From the NCBI GenBank assembly GCA_019843655.1, contig JACDQD010000004.1, forward strand, positions 32,127,872-32,191,871: a DNA stretch of 64,000 bases. Direction: 5' to 3'. Position 1 is the stretch's first letter, and every line of letters starts with the position of its first letter. The stretch is from Lethocerus indicus. Its lineage: Eukaryota; Arthropoda; Insecta; Hemiptera; Belostomatidae. Both the position numbers and the translations under genes were made by a program. Below are positions 23,394-35,115 of the stretch, in pieces. The notes beneath the pieces were generated by a model, which made no database searches, was not told the DNA's origin, and saw only the letters and a program-made list of their open reading frames with translations.

Positions 23394-23940
23394 CAAAACG
23401 ACCTGGAAGCGGTTTTTTGGGCCAGGAAATGCGCCTTTTAGGCCCTAGACCGTGACCTAGAAAATGCTGTTTCTAGTCGCCAATTCGACCCAACAATGCT
23501 GTCTCTAGGCGCCTAATCTGCCCGGAAATACGTTTTTCAGTCGGAAAATCGGTCCGAAAAACGGCCTCGTTCGTTTTCCTTTCAATTTCAAAAGAATATT
23601 TCTAGGAGCGCAATGGCGAAGAGCTCGGTGTGGAAAGCGGACTGCTATTTGGCGTAAAATGAAGACGGAGCTTCTTAAACGCTGTTGATCGAAAACAGAA
23701 GGCAAGAACGGAAATATTTTGGTTGATTTGTTTTCATTATCAACAATAATTAAAAAAGAGACAAATTACGGAATCGTTTGAACGGAGCAAGTTTGAGGCA
23801 TAGAGAGATTTAGTTATTTAGACCCACATTCCAGTGGTGAATGAATATAAAAAAGTACGACTGTTGAACAACTTATTGACAATTTGATGCAAACAAATTA
23901 TCTTTTTTGTTGAATATAGGTTTCTTTTGTAATATATATA
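23394..23940 (-). repeat. Inverted left arm of the third core (diverged B-like plus inner arm)
   Basis: Bases 23,640-23,930 are a diverged reverse complement of 5270-5510 downstream of core copy 1 (shared gaagct/agcttc, ttgatc..cagaag, tagacccacattcca and gacaatttgatgcaaa words). Bases 23,394-23,600 read like very degenerate B repeats (cctagaaaatgctgtttcta, ggcgcctaatctgcccgg). The third copy therefore keeps one arm of the inverted-repeat structure even though it lies outside the satellite field. Confidence 0.7.
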
Positions 23941-23969
23941 TATAAAATATATACAAAATATATATGCAG

Positions 23970-24048
23970 TAGGACCGTCACCCGGCAACAGACATCTTCT
24001 GGTATTTTTCAAAAAAATCGAATACGAGATCGAAGCTATTTAAATAAA
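23970..24048 (+). promoter_or_regulatory. Conserved upstream block of core ORF copy 3
   Basis: Shares with 3670-3748 the gtagga.cgtcaccc.gcaacaga block and agatcgaagctatttaaata immediately before ATG, despite overall divergence. Confidence 0.4.
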
Positions 24049-24513
24049 ATGGCAGAGATTGTAGGTAGATATGCGAATCTAGTGAGAGTTGACAGACTGC
24101 AGAGGTCGAAATTTTCACTGCCAAGTTCCGTGGGAATTGCGATGGAGGGAGAGCCACCGGCCGGTGACGACAACCACCGGGTCATCCCGGGCCGGATACT
24201 GAGGGCGTACTACTCCAGACTGCAGGTGGGCGGAGGGGACGCCGGCCATCAGGAGCCGGTGCCACATAATATCTGGCGGATATTACAGCGGCGGGCACAG
24301 CCCCTGCTCCAGGGTTTAGAGCAGCGGGGTGGAGGGGACTACCAGGTCTACCGGGGACGACACCAGCCACAGCCCCGGCCACAGCAATCCTGGCTAGGAT
24401 GGATTTTAAGGACGATTTTCGAGATAATCACGGACCGGGAACGACAACTTCCCGGCTTCGACGATTTCCTCCTGTTCGGCCTGTATGAGCAGATGCGCCC
24501 GTACAGGGCATAA
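24049..24513 (+). CDS. Unrecognised 154-aa basic protein, core ORF copy 3 (diverged)
   Basis: Intact 154-codon ORF. Compared with the 155-aa copies it keeps VGRYA (5-9), RVIPG (44-48), the ILR/YY/R/QV block (50-60), PLLQG (85-89) and RPQQSWLG (110-117), and ends MRPYRA. Several insertions and deletions preserve the frame. Its middle and C-terminal part (PHNIWRILQRRAQPLLQG; TIFEIITDRERQLPG) match the broken short paralogues at 4231 and 12475 more closely than the full-length 155-aa ORFs, so at least two subfamilies exist. GC-rich in AT-rich surroundings. No known domain, signal peptide or membrane segment seen. Of the three this is the best evidence that the protein is maintained, because it is old enough to have diverged and is still open. 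Confidence 0.62.
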   Translation: MAEIVGRYANLVRVDRLQRSKFSLPSSVGIAMEGEPPAGDDNHRVIPGRILRAYYSRLQVGGGDAGHQEPVPHNIWRILQRRAQPLLQGLEQRGGGDYQVYRGRHQPQPRPQQSWLGWILRTIFEIITDRERQLPGFDDFLLFGLYEQMRPYRA

Positions 24514-24820
24514 AGTTATATACATATATGGACCACAAAACTACCTGTGTTGACTAAACTGCAAAATGCGGACAGCTATAATCGATGGAGATAACCAACT
24601 ACCGAGATAAACTAATTTACAACTGATATGGCGAAGAAGCTGTGCACCCACAAGATGGGGACTTGACAAAACTCGAGGCGGCTCCCTCTAATGTATTTAT
24701 TGCATTGTATGTATGTATATATATTGTAGATAGATAACTAGTATGTATTTCGGTATATATTGTATAAATGGCTCTTATTGTATGCACAAAATATGTATAT
24801 GTACATTTGTATATATACAA

Positions 24821-24875
<55 letters not shown>

Positions 24876-25135
24876 CAAAAATGTTTTATATATTGTACCT
24901 ATTGTATACAAAACATTTGTACGTATTGTAAAAATTTAAACTTTTGTATGTATTGTATATAGTTGTATATATAAAAACATTTTATATAGTTCATATGTAT
25001 TGTGCATACTGTATTCAATTAATTAGTGCATATACTGGACTCATTGTGAACCTATTGTAAACAATAAATTTGTATATAATGTACTTGTTGTATATGACTA
25101 TATATATATATTTTATATATTTAGTACATATTGTG
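24514..25135 (+). other. 3' tail of core copy 3
   Basis: Conserved block to about 24,700 as in the other cores, then TGTA-rich sequence, a (TA)n run at 24,824-24,873 and AATAAA near 25,065. Similarity to the other tails fades near 25,135. No right inverted arm is seen. Confidence 0.6.
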
Positions 25136-25795
25136 AAAATTCTATGTAATATATATGTATTGAGCGCCAGAAAGGCAAGACCGTCAAAGGCTGCTGGAAC
25201 AACAGTCCCGGTCATAGGTCAGTTGGTTAAGAGTGATATTAGGTATTAGAATAATTTATATTATAAGGCTGTTCGGACATCGATATTTTACTCGCGTACG
25301 AAGTTTGATAAAAGTGTAATTACGCTGTAGGAGCGAAGTCACAGTCTCTCAATGAAAAATGCTGCATTTCCGGCTCATAAATATACGGCTTTTCTCCCAT
25401 TTCCGTGTTGGCCTTCGGCGGACTCTGTCCCGGAAATCCATTTCCAGACCGGCTATTTGCGCTCTCCCGGCCGAACAGTACAATTACAATTAAATACGAC
25501 ATCAATGTAATTGCGCGACAGTAATTACACGAAGGGTCGGCGAACTCGAATATCCTTTACCGGGACCGGAGTTGGCGCCGAATGCGAAGGAAAGACAGAC
25601 GAAATAATATTTACTGAAATGAAATGACGAGCAGTGAGATCAACTACTTGAAATAGGATTATCCAGAAGTATTTCGGTATTGGATACATAAATACGTCGA
25701 GTAAAAATAACAAGTTAATCCGACTCCTCGGTGGGACCCTGATGACCGCCGAACCGGCGACGTTGGACGACATTAGAAACGACACAATGATATAT
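25136..25795. other. No gene recognised
   Basis: Mixed-composition sequence between core 3 and a mariner fragment. I see no supported feature. Confidence 0.4.
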
Positions 25796-26121
25796 TGGGG
25801 TTGAAAATTAAGCAACTTGCGGATTTCACCGACAAGTGGCGTTGTACATATTTTTAAGTGCGTCAACATCTTTGCACAGATTGCGGTCGGAGGATTTTCC
25901 ATTAAAAGACGAGGAGCGCTCCGGACGTCCGGTGGTGGTCGACGATGACCGAATAAAGGCCGTTTTATTGATTCGGATCGCCATAGTCCGACGAGGGACA
26001 TTGCAGATAATTCAAAACCGTCTACGGCTCATCTGTCGGCAAAGATGTTGGCGTACTTAAAAATATGTACAACGCCACTTGTCGGTGAATTCAGCAGGGT
26101 TGCTTAGTTGTCAAGCCCCAA
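25796..26121 (+). mobile_element. Internally deleted mariner element with TA duplications
   Basis: Inverted termini of about 75 bp (left ttggggttgaaaattaagca; the right end is its near reverse complement ending gtcaagccccaa) flanked by TA at 25794-25795 and 26122-26123. The interior encodes a transposase scrap with the LKDEERSGRPVVVDDDRIKA block, typical of the mariner N-terminal region (D/E-x-P-R-S-G-R-P motif). It then jumps to a scrap near the second helix-turn-helix. Non-autonomous. Confidence 0.9.
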
Positions 26122-26274
26122 TAGATTTGGTCAGGGCAGGTTAGGCTATGTTAAGTTAAGGGTGTTTTGCCCGGGAAACTTGGTTCGAAGTTAAAACCAG
26201 ATTTCTGGCCAAAAAAAAATCACAGATTAAGCTAATTTTATCATGCCAACATCAATATGTCCCACGTATTATAA

Positions 26275-26417
26275 CTAGGTGTACCCAAAAGTAATCGACA
26301 ATTTGATAAGATGTATTTCGGTCTTCAGGAGTTCTTCAAGAGGGGAATCGAAAATTGGCCATAAAATAAATGAATTCCAAAGTCAAAGTGTTGATTACTT
26401 TTGGGGCTACCACTGAT
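26275..26417 (+). mobile_element. Short mariner derivative, family C copy 1
   Basis: Left end taggtgtacccaaaagtaatc, right end gttgattacttttggggcta. The interior retains a diverged piece of the transposase C-terminus (MYFGLQEFF region). It is the shortest of four family C copies in the window. Confidence 0.8.
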
Positions 26418-26968
26418 AATATATCGATATAGCTAACTGAAATTCCTCTTTGCACTTTGTGGGAAGGGACAGAAATGCGTGTCATTTTAAGTCCGAGAGA
26501 CATGCTCTTTCCGCGCTTAGGTCACATACATGAAATACGTAAATCACGTAAAAAAACTAAATTGTTCCGAAAGCCAGGTAAAAAATGGCGGATGGGGATT
26601 GATCGAACGGAAACTTAGCGTGATATCGCATTAGCATAATCAATAGATCTGTGATTTAGCCAGAAATCGGTTCAGAATTTAAAAAAAACACCTCGTATAC
26701 AAAACAGGTATGCAATTTGTAAGGGACCGAATAGGCGACACTATAACGCGTCACTGTGTCACGTGTCTGGGCACATTGTGACCGCGTGACCTGTCGTCCG
26801 CCGATTTTAAAACAACCGAGAGAGACTATAATAGTACACCTGATATAATCCGCAGGCCAATTAACCCTCCCCCTCATCCCCGCCACCCTGGGGCGAGTCG
26901 TTAAAGTTCAACGGAGATCATACCGAGGGTTGGTCGTGTCCCGGACATTCTTGACCTTAGCACCAAGA

Positions 26969-27055
26969 GCAGGAGGAGGAGGAGGAGGAGGAGGAGGAGA
27001 GGAGGAGGAGGAGGAGGAGGAGGAGGAGGAGGAGGAGGAGCAGGAGGAGGAGGAG
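26969..27055 (+). repeat. GGA trinucleotide microsatellite
   Basis: Nearly pure (GGA)n of about 29 units, purine only on this strand. ORFs across it are low complexity and not called. Confidence 0.97.
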
Positions 27056-27390
27056 ATTTGAAACGCTTCGTTTCGCCACGAACCCCCAGAGTGTACGGCC
27101 ATTACGGCGTGAGGTACACCGTAAGGTATACGGTTCAAATGAATGCAAATGTCCACAGAAGTGAGCGGCCGCACTGGCCAGTGTCCCAACAACAAGATTT
27201 GAAATACGACCGGCGCTAGTTTGAATTACAAATTCGAAATCTGTCCGTCCGCTAATCATTATCGGTATATATAATATATATACTCTCGGTTGGGTCGACC
27301 GTAGGTATGTTGAGGTCGCGGTGAAGAGTACGATCTCCCGGTACGTACCCGCGGGTGGATTGAGGACGGTCTCGAAGGACTTTTAACAGA

Positions 27391-27529
27391 TTGGCGCAAG
27401 ATTTGAATCGAACTTTCACTATTTTTAAAATATCGTCCGATCGAGAAAACACGTTGTTCCAATCGAGTAACGCTCCATTTCCAAGATTGGTGGCCAGATT
27501 CGAATCTGGCGCTAATTTCGGGACACCCC
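27391..27529. mobile_element. Diverged copy of mariner-type family D
   Basis: Left ttggcgcaagatttgaatcg and right cgctaatttcgggacacccc match the termini and interior (acacgttgttc, gtaacgc) of the element at 22,101-22,343. It is shorter and more diverged, and the outermost left bases are missing. Confidence 0.65.
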
Positions 27530-28031
27530 GCAGCAAGTTTTTAAGTCCGAATTTCAAACCGGGGTCTAGAAATAGAAAATCTGTAACTTGGACTGAAGCT
27601 ACGTATTTTTAACTCGGTACTATTCTCTCAGCGAGCTTATTTGAAAATTTCCAAGTCTGAAAAAAAAGCACAAAAACGACACGAGGCCTTCGACAAGCCA
27701 CTTACCGAGCATTGAGTCGAACGAGCCGTGTTTCAATCGTTCATATCGTCCTTTTTTTGTATACAGTTTCCTATTCGTGCGACAATTCTCTATAATCGAT
27801 CGGCCCCGATGTATGTACAGACAGATAGATAAATCGCTATATTTTACCTTTTTTTTCCTTGAACAGAAGAATGAATGTACAAATAAAGCAATAAACGGTG
27901 TAGGGCGGAACAGGACAAGATAAGGAATCTACAGTAGAATGTTGTAGAATAGAGCGAAGGCTGTGCCGTACTCTATTTTTCATTTACCCCACAACAAACA
28001 ATTACAGTTGTAACTACAATCGCTGAAAGTC
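27530..28031. other. No gene recognised
   Basis: AT-rich intervening DNA with no supported feature. Confidence 0.4.
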
Positions 28032-28206
28032 ATCAGGGTTAACCGAAAGTTGACTTTGGAATTCATTTTATTTTGCTAAAAATGAAACTTTAATCATTAA
28101 TCCGCTATATATCCACCGATATTATCGACAACTCCCCCTCTTGAGGAAAATCCTCAAGACCGAAATACATCTTATCAAATTGTCGATTACTTTCGAGTAC
28201 ACCTAA
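28032..28206 (-). mobile_element. Short mariner derivative, family C copy 2 (inverted)
   Basis: Reverse orientation. The right end reads gattactttcgagtacacct, and the interior minus strand encodes FGLEDF and IISVDI scraps of the transposase C-terminus. The left terminus is diverged. Confidence 0.8.
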
Positions 28207-28424
28207 TAAAACTCTTTTATTTAAATTCTCTTTTATTAAATTCTTTTTCCAATGAACCATATTTTCGGTCCCCAGTTCGAGTTTATTTCTGTTTATCGAC
28301 ATTTTATATTTGTGCACTTTTGACGGGTGTATCCCGGCCTCAGTAGTCCCAACTTACAGTTTAAGTTGATTGTAATTTTTTATTGCAATACTTATCCAAC
28401 GCCAGCCCTAGTAATGCATATATA

Positions 28425-28618
28425 TTAGGGTGTACCCAAAAGTAAGATGTATTTCGGCCTTGAGGAGTTCCTCAATTGAAAATTTGTCGGAAAATTGGCA
28501 GAGAGTCGTCGATAATATCGGTGAATATTTGGTAGATTAATAATTAGAGTTTCTTTTTTTAGCAAAATAAAATGAATTCCAAACTCAAAATGTTGATTAC
28601 TTTTGGGGGTACCCCCAA
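28425..28618 (+). mobile_element. Short mariner derivative, family C copy 3
   Basis: Begins ttagggtgtacccaaaagta and ends tttgggggtacccccaa. It is flanked by TA at 28423-28424 and 28619-28620. The interior has the transposase C-terminal coding scrap followed by a TTAAT-rich tail. Confidence 0.88.
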
Positions 28619-29108
28619 TAGTTACGACAGTGCGACCGAAGACATACTATTCCTCAATCGTATATCCTTACACCGAACTACTGAAGACGGCGGAACGCGG
28701 GAACAATGCGCATGGGACTGAGTTAAAATGTAGCAGTTGTAGCAGTCCGTTCAACGTACGGTACATTGCGATATGCGCCGGTCTTTTCGCTAGACCGGTT
28801 TCCTCTCAATTGGAAAGTTGCGATTTATTTATAAAGCGGCCCAAATTGCGCAACGGGAGGCAATTAGCCCCGGCGCGCTGAAGATAATACGGAGGAGACA
28901 AAAATATTGCGCAACGCCCAGCAGAACAATAAGGGATGGCCGCGGACGGTGGCGAAATCCAATTAGGGGGACGTGTGAAACGGTTTCAATTGCCAGCAGT
29001 TGCGCCAGAATAACGCCAGAACGATGACGGCCATATATCTTATTGGACGACAGTTTCAATTTAATTACAATTCATAATTGGGACGTAGAACCTGAATTCT
29101 GTCCAACT

Positions 29109-29340
29109 TCTCGCCGGTTTGCCGGTCTTTCGCCAGACCGGTTTCGGCCGGTCGCCACCTTCAGTAGCGACAGTGTCAGTCACTGACGGGCACTTTGGAC
29201 GTCTTTCGGGCATAGTCACTGGGCGACTAACACCGCGCTACTGAAGATTTTGGGCGAGCAGCCGAAACCGGTCTGGCGAAAGACCGGCAAACCGGCGAGA
29301 GGAAAGACGGAATTCCAACCCCTCGCAGACCTATAGAACA
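29109..29340. repeat. Foldback-family element (inverted repeat pair)
   Basis: Left half ctcgccggtttgccggtctt, then ccagaccggtttcggcc and cttcagtagc. The right half is its inverse (gctactgaag, gccgaaaccggtctggcgaa, accggcgagag). The right half extends into ccaacccctcgcagacc, as in other copies. It can form a long hairpin. Confidence 0.85.
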
Positions 29341-29859
29341 GGTGCGTCAACCAAATTAATAACTTTAATAATAATAAAATATTTCGGATAGAATATGACA
29401 CGAAAAATTGTCAACGACGATCTACGTCTATTTGAAGAGAAATTCCAATCCCCAACGGCCTGACGGAATTCTACTTTCATATTTGCGTTTTAAAATATTT
29501 CAGAATTATAATTAATTCTATACTTAAGTGGGGACGACAGCATTGCTCCGAAGGACGAAAATAATTCCAGGTTTGGTTTTTTACCATCATTTAATGCGTT
29601 TTCTTTTATCGCGTTTAATTTGGCACCGAGGTCTGAATACCGACCTTTGTAATACCATTAAATATCTGTTTTCCAACCGGTTTTTCAACGGTTGGCAGAC
29701 ACTCGGAAGAGCCAACATTGATCTGTACGCCGGGGGAGAATGCAATTAGCAGGTAAACTGGGAATTTCAACCGATAATTCGATAAACTGTGCCCACAATA
29801 GACTTGTTTTTTTACAAGTGAATATTAGTTTTTCGTAGATTTCTTATGTTTCTGTCTCC

Positions 29860-30160
29860 TGTCTCGCCGGTTTGCCGGTCTTTCGCCAGACCGGTTTCGG
29901 CCGCTCGCCCGATCTTCAGTAGCGGCGTCAGTCACTTTCGCCACTAACTATGTCACGTTTTTCGGGGTCGTCCTCGCTGCACAGTCACCGCCAGCGTTCT
30001 TGTACCGTGTGTACACGACGATACAACGCTACTGAAGATGGCGAGCGGCCGAAACCCAAGACGTCTAGCCCAAAGACGAGACCGGCGAGAGGTGGAGCGG
30101 AAACACCACGAAATCTGCGGTATTCCAACTCGTCGCAGACCAATAAAACAGTTATGTTAA
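29860..30160. repeat. Foldback-family element
   Basis: Left half starting near tttctgtctcctgtctcgcc and containing ggtctttcgccagaccgg. The right half is inverted: gctactgaagatggcgagcg, then gaaacaccacgaaatctgcg and cgcagaccaataaaaca. The loop is about 80 bp. Confidence 0.87.
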
Positions 30161-33156
30161 ACTAAAAACAGAAATGTTCGCGATTTAAAGAATTACATCG
30201 TGGTTTCGTCGTAAAATTTTACAGAAATAATTGTAAATCGTAAATTTACAGTCAAAATTCGGGACTCTGATCGACGAGTCCAAATGCACTATATTCGGGT
30301 TTTAATATGAGAGTGAAAAACAAATAGTTTTTTTGAACAAAATTATTTTTATTTGTCAACATAATCTCCATTTATGTACTTATATATAATTGGTACAGCG
30401 ATTTTCCAATTTTTCATCGCGTCCGAAAAGTATTATTTTTCGCTCATAAAATAACAATTCATCAATATAAATTTACCACAATTATCAAATAAATCGTCCC
30501 CGTATACCGGAAGGAGAATTTTTCACTATCCCTCCCCCAGGAAGTAGTATTACTAACTGTAGTAATACTCCGCGATATCAATTTAAATCGGGAATTCCTC
30601 TCTCGGGTGGATCCCGTCGGTCGTATTTTTTCACGGCAAATTGGACATTCGGCCTCGAGACGAATTGTGTTCTTTTTTTTTTCCCCGGAGAAAACCAAAA
30701 GCTGCAGTCGGTGCATACTGCGCTTTCGGAACGGGCGCCTTTTTGCGTTTCGATCCGGCGACAAAAAAATGGCGGCGATAAGGCCGATGTTTGGAATATT
30801 TTTCAAAAATAAACGCAGTTCGACCGGCGTCGTGAAATTAATTCAGCGTACGGCGAAGCAACGTGATCGCTCTTGGACGTGCGTTCGGCAAACGTGATTT
30901 TAAGACTTTAAGAGAGTAGGATTTGAAAAATTATGCGCTTTAAAACGAATCGTTTGGTGGCAAAAAAGGGGGAAACGGGTTTGCGAAACCACTTCCTTCC
31001 TCCGAACGAGAAATGATCAACGGAAGGGAAATTATCAATTCTGATTTCCTGTTTACGGTTGGAAAGAATATGTCGCTAGGACTTGAAAGGTAAATTTCAT
31101 CTCAGTAATTCCGGTGTTCGATATATCGATGTACGGCGTCAATTGAATAATCGATACTTCGTTGGGGGCTCGAGGTTAGGCGGGACCGTATTCTGCGATT
31201 TAACCCAGCTTTAGAGTCAGCGGTATCGGGCCTATTTAATCGTTAAAGATATATATTTCATCTGGGGGTTTTTTAGAGTAATTCTGTCCCAACCGATAAT
31301 GTAAAAATGGTAGTTGGTTTGAGAAAAATTGTAGGGTTCGATATAACGATATATATGGCGGAATAATCGATTGTTTTCAGGTTGGACCGTTTTCTGTAAC
31401 CGGAATAAGTCGTTTACACGTGTCGCCAGAGGCCTCCGCAGGGCCTACTAGGAGCGGACCTTTCCACTGGGATAACGGGTTCCGCGCGGGCGTTATTGGA
31501 AATATGAAAATGTATCGGCCTTGTCGCCGGTGCCCCGAGAACAAAGACCCCGGCCGAACAAAGACCGGACACCGGATCCGGTACGTTCGCCGCTCTACAA
31601 CTTAAAACTCAGTCAAGCCCCAATCCCCCAACGATCTCTACTAGGCCCCGGTATCGCGTCGGTTTTCTGCATCAAATAATCATATCGGAACGTGTAACAA
31701 CCTCAGAATTAATAGGTTTTTTAATAGTTCTTTACGAAATTTATTGTTTAATTTTCAGAATTTATCGTCGTCACCATTTAAATTAGAACTACGCGTCTAT
31801 TCTAAAGTCGAGATATCTATTGGGTATAAATTGGTATCTACGGCGTGTTAAGATGCGAGGCCCGCACTACGCCGGTGTACGGCCGGCTTCGCCTACCCGG
31901 CTCTAATCACGGCGCCTGCTCAGCCCCCGCCGAAGCTGTCATATTGTTCGGGGAAGATTTCGAGCCCTGCGTGGACGATTCGTAATAATTTATGTATCCA
32001 ACAATACATAATATATAGCCGGGAATAGTTGACTGGCGTATTGAGCCGGCGACGGCATTTATACGCCTCGAATCGCTTCTGCGCTCCCGTGAAGCGTTTC
32101 TTCCGTGAAAAAAAAAATTATATTTCGCGTAACAGTCCATTTTGAGAGGCGGTACAACTGTACCGAGATAGTACCAATCGTCGGTTGGATCGTCGATAGA
32201 AAGTACGCCGGAGGGGACTTGAAAAATGTTGAAATTCGGAGTATTTTTGATTTCGGCTGTTTCCACCATTAATGCGCGCTGTCGCTATATAAAAAATTAT
32301 AATCTTCGCTTTACAAAAAAAAATGCTCAATTATAAACGGAAAGATCTCGAATCAGGAAGTATTTTTGACTTCGGTCTTGTGCAGGATACATTAAAACGC
32401 GCTGTAGCTAAATATAATTGAAAACTTTAAGCGCCACTTTTTTAACTTCACGTTAAGCCGTATTTATACGCCTCGAAACACTTATTGATCGCTTTTCCAC
32501 TGCATTTGTACGATCGCTTATTTCCTGAAGCATTTCTTCGGAGCGTTTAAAGTTTCCCCGCTTCGCGACAATTTCGATATTATTGCATATGTCGACCCCG
32601 GATACGCCCCTAAAAGCTCCAGTATCGGGTCGATTTCCTCGCGGTTTACCCGAACCGTTCTCGCGATTACCCGCCGTTTAATTGTTATCCGATAATAAAC
32701 TTTCATCGCCGGACGGGCGCTAAAATCTGTTCACTGGACGAAATTTCAAAAAAAATTTCCGTCAAAAGAAGAAGGAGACCGAACGAAACCTGGCTGATAT
32801 GTATCTTTTCCGCCGAGGACTACGAGGACTATAAAAACGGAGTATATACACTGTATTTATTGGAAAATGTCAGAGTGGAACTCGGAGGGAACGGAACGGA
32901 AATTCGGCTTGGGGCTTAACGCTTTATAAAAGTGCTGGCTCGAAAATTGATCTCCTCCCTTCCGACATGCAGACGACAAAGCTGCACCCTCAACAAACTC
33001 AGATCCCTACTTAGCATCACATCCCCCCTCGAAAAACACCCCTCCCTCATAGAAATGGAGGATTAAGTTCAATTGCCAAAAAAGTCTTCGGGGTGGTTTC
33101 TCCTCCAAGAGTTCGGCGAGTCGGTGTCAAGTCAGTGCTCTGTCGCTGGATACAAT
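30161..33156. other. No gene recognised
   Basis: Mixed AT-rich DNA. An old local direct duplication is visible: tatacgcctcgaa..ctt..gaagc.tttcttc at about 32,070-32,110 recurs at 32,465-32,545, and gtatttttga.ttcgg..t at about 32,240 recurs at 32,360. ORFs here are short and lack coding character. Confidence 0.45.
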
Positions 33157-33172
33157 CTAAAAAAAATTGTAG

Positions 33173-33461
33173 ATTTCGTGATGTTTCTGTCTCCTGTCGC
33201 CGGGGTTTGGTCTTTAGCCAGACCGGTTTGTCGGCCGCTCGCCATCTTCAGTAGCGCCGTGTTGTCTGTCAGTCACTGTTGTGGCACTTTGGATGTTTTT
33301 CGGGGGCATCCTCCCTCACCGCCCAACTGTCACTTTCACATGTACTGTACAGTACTTGAAACAGGTCTAGAAAAAGACCAAACTCCAGCGAGAGGAGACA
33401 GAAACATCACGAAATCTACGGTATTCCAACCCCTCGCAGACCACAAAACGGGTATATTAAA
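33173..33461. repeat. Foldback-family element with 16-bp flanking direct repeat
   Basis: Left half atttcgtgatgtttctgtct through cttcagtagc, right half inverted and ending ggtatattaaa. The sequence ctaaaaaaaattgtag is present on both sides (33,157-33,172 and 33,462-33,477), consistent with a target-site duplication. Confidence 0.88.
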
Positions 33462-34059
33462 CTAAAAAAAATTGTAGTTGTGGCTATACCAATAAATGGG
33501 GGGGGGGGGAAAAAAAATTGATCATCGAGCCGGCCCCTTTTCGAGTTGCCAAACAGAGAACGGAGAGAGAAAAAAAAAAGAAAAAAATTGTCTCGGAATA
33601 ATTTTTGCTGTCCAGCTTTATCGCGATGAAAGCTATTGTCAGTGACAGACGGGTCAAGGTTAGTAACAGTCGCGGCTGTACCTTACACCGACCGGTGTGA
33701 CCGCCCAGTCACGTGGCAACCCACTTCACGTATCCACCACGCACGTCTCCAGCACGTACGCGTTGTACGGGACAAAGAAAATTATCTACTATAAAGTCTC
33801 CGTAATCCCTACGAAGTCTATATAAACTTCGGCAGGGCATTATCTGCCGATAATTATGAAATTCACACAAAATTTCATACTCGTAGTAAATTTCCATCAA
33901 TCGAGACTAGTAAAATTATAAATTAAAATTTTGCGCAATATAAAATTTTTTTTTTCAATCTATTCGAAAGCGATTCAATTGAATGTCTCGAAACCAGAAA
34001 AATATATATGATTTAGACCACTTTCATAATTGCGGGGCACATATGACAATGGGCTCCTT

Positions 34060-34240
34060 TCAACTGGACGCAAGAACAGTACATATGAAAGTGACCCAAA
34101 AAACTTCCAAAGTGCTGACAGTGGACTAACAACACGGCGCTACTGAAGATGGCGAACGGCCGACAAACCGGTCTAGCGAAAGACCGAACCCCGGCGACAG
34201 GAGACAGAAACATCACTAACCTACAGTACAAGAACAGTTC
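34060..34240. repeat. Half of a foldback-family element
   Basis: Right-hand half only: agtacatatgaaagtgac, gctactgaagatggcgaacg, ccggtctagcgaaagaccg, gagacagaaacatcacta. A separate left-end scrap (cgtagatttttttt, tgtttctgtctcctctcacc) lies at 34,366-34,405. Confidence 0.75.
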
Positions 34241-34654
34241 CTCGAGGGATAGGAAGATTCCAGTTAAAATACGGCAAATCATCGATCCTGTATAAAAAAA
34301 TATAAAATATTTCGTATACGTTATGTTTCCTGCGCTTTTCTCTAACGAAGCAAACTTTTGGCTACCGTAGATTTTTTTTGTGTTTCTGTCTCCTCTCACC
34401 GGTGATTGGAAAATTGGAAACTCGCTGTACCAAATATATATGTATAAGTGCATCAATATGTTGACAGATAAAAATAATTTTGTTCGAGAAAATTCTACGT
34501 TTTTCACTCTTATATTAGGGACCGAATATAGTGCATTCGGACTTGTCGATCAGAGTGACGAATTTCAACGAAATTGCTGACAAAAAGGCTCGTCGCCGTA
34601 AACGAAAATTTACAATTATTTCGTGAACATTTCTGTTTTCAGTTCAACGTACCT

Positions 34655-35115
34655 GTTTTATTGGTCTGCGAAGAGTTGGAATAACTCTTTGGGCCAGACC
34701 GTCGTCTTCAGTAGCACTTTGGGTGTTTCTCGGACGCTTTCTCACTGTCACTGTCACTTGCACTGTCACTTGCACTGTCACTTGCACTGTCACTTGCACT
34801 GTCACTTGCACTGTCACTTGCACTGTCACTTGCACTGTCACTTGCACTGTCACTTGCACTGTCACTTGCACTGTCACTTGCACTGTCACTTGCACTGTCA
34901 CTTGCACTGTCACTTGCACTGTCACTTGCACTGTCACTTGCACTGTCACTTGCACTGTCACTTGCACTGTCACTTGCACTGTCACTTGCACTGTCACTTG
35001 CACTGTCACTTGCACTGTCACTTGCACTGTCACTTGCACTGTCACTTGCACTGTCACTTGCACTGTCACTTGCACTGTCACTTGCACTGTCACTTGCACT
35101 GTGGCGGTTGTCCGT
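34655..35115. repeat. Foldback-family element carrying an expanded minisatellite loop
   Basis: The left end matches the family (cctgttttattggtctgcga, gagttggaata, gccagaccgtcgtcttcagtag, tttgggtgtttctcgg) but the usual central actgtcacttg segment has expanded into the array at 34,740-35,101. The right half is mostly missing. Confidence 0.75.
34740..35101 (+). repeat. 12-bp minisatellite, unit CACTGTCACTTG, about 30 copies
   Basis: Essentially perfect repetition of a 12-bp unit over about 360 bp. All frames are open in places because 12 is a multiple of three (HCHL, TVTC, SDSA and QVTV peptides). These are not genes. The unit is the loop sequence of the foldback family. Confidence 0.98.
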
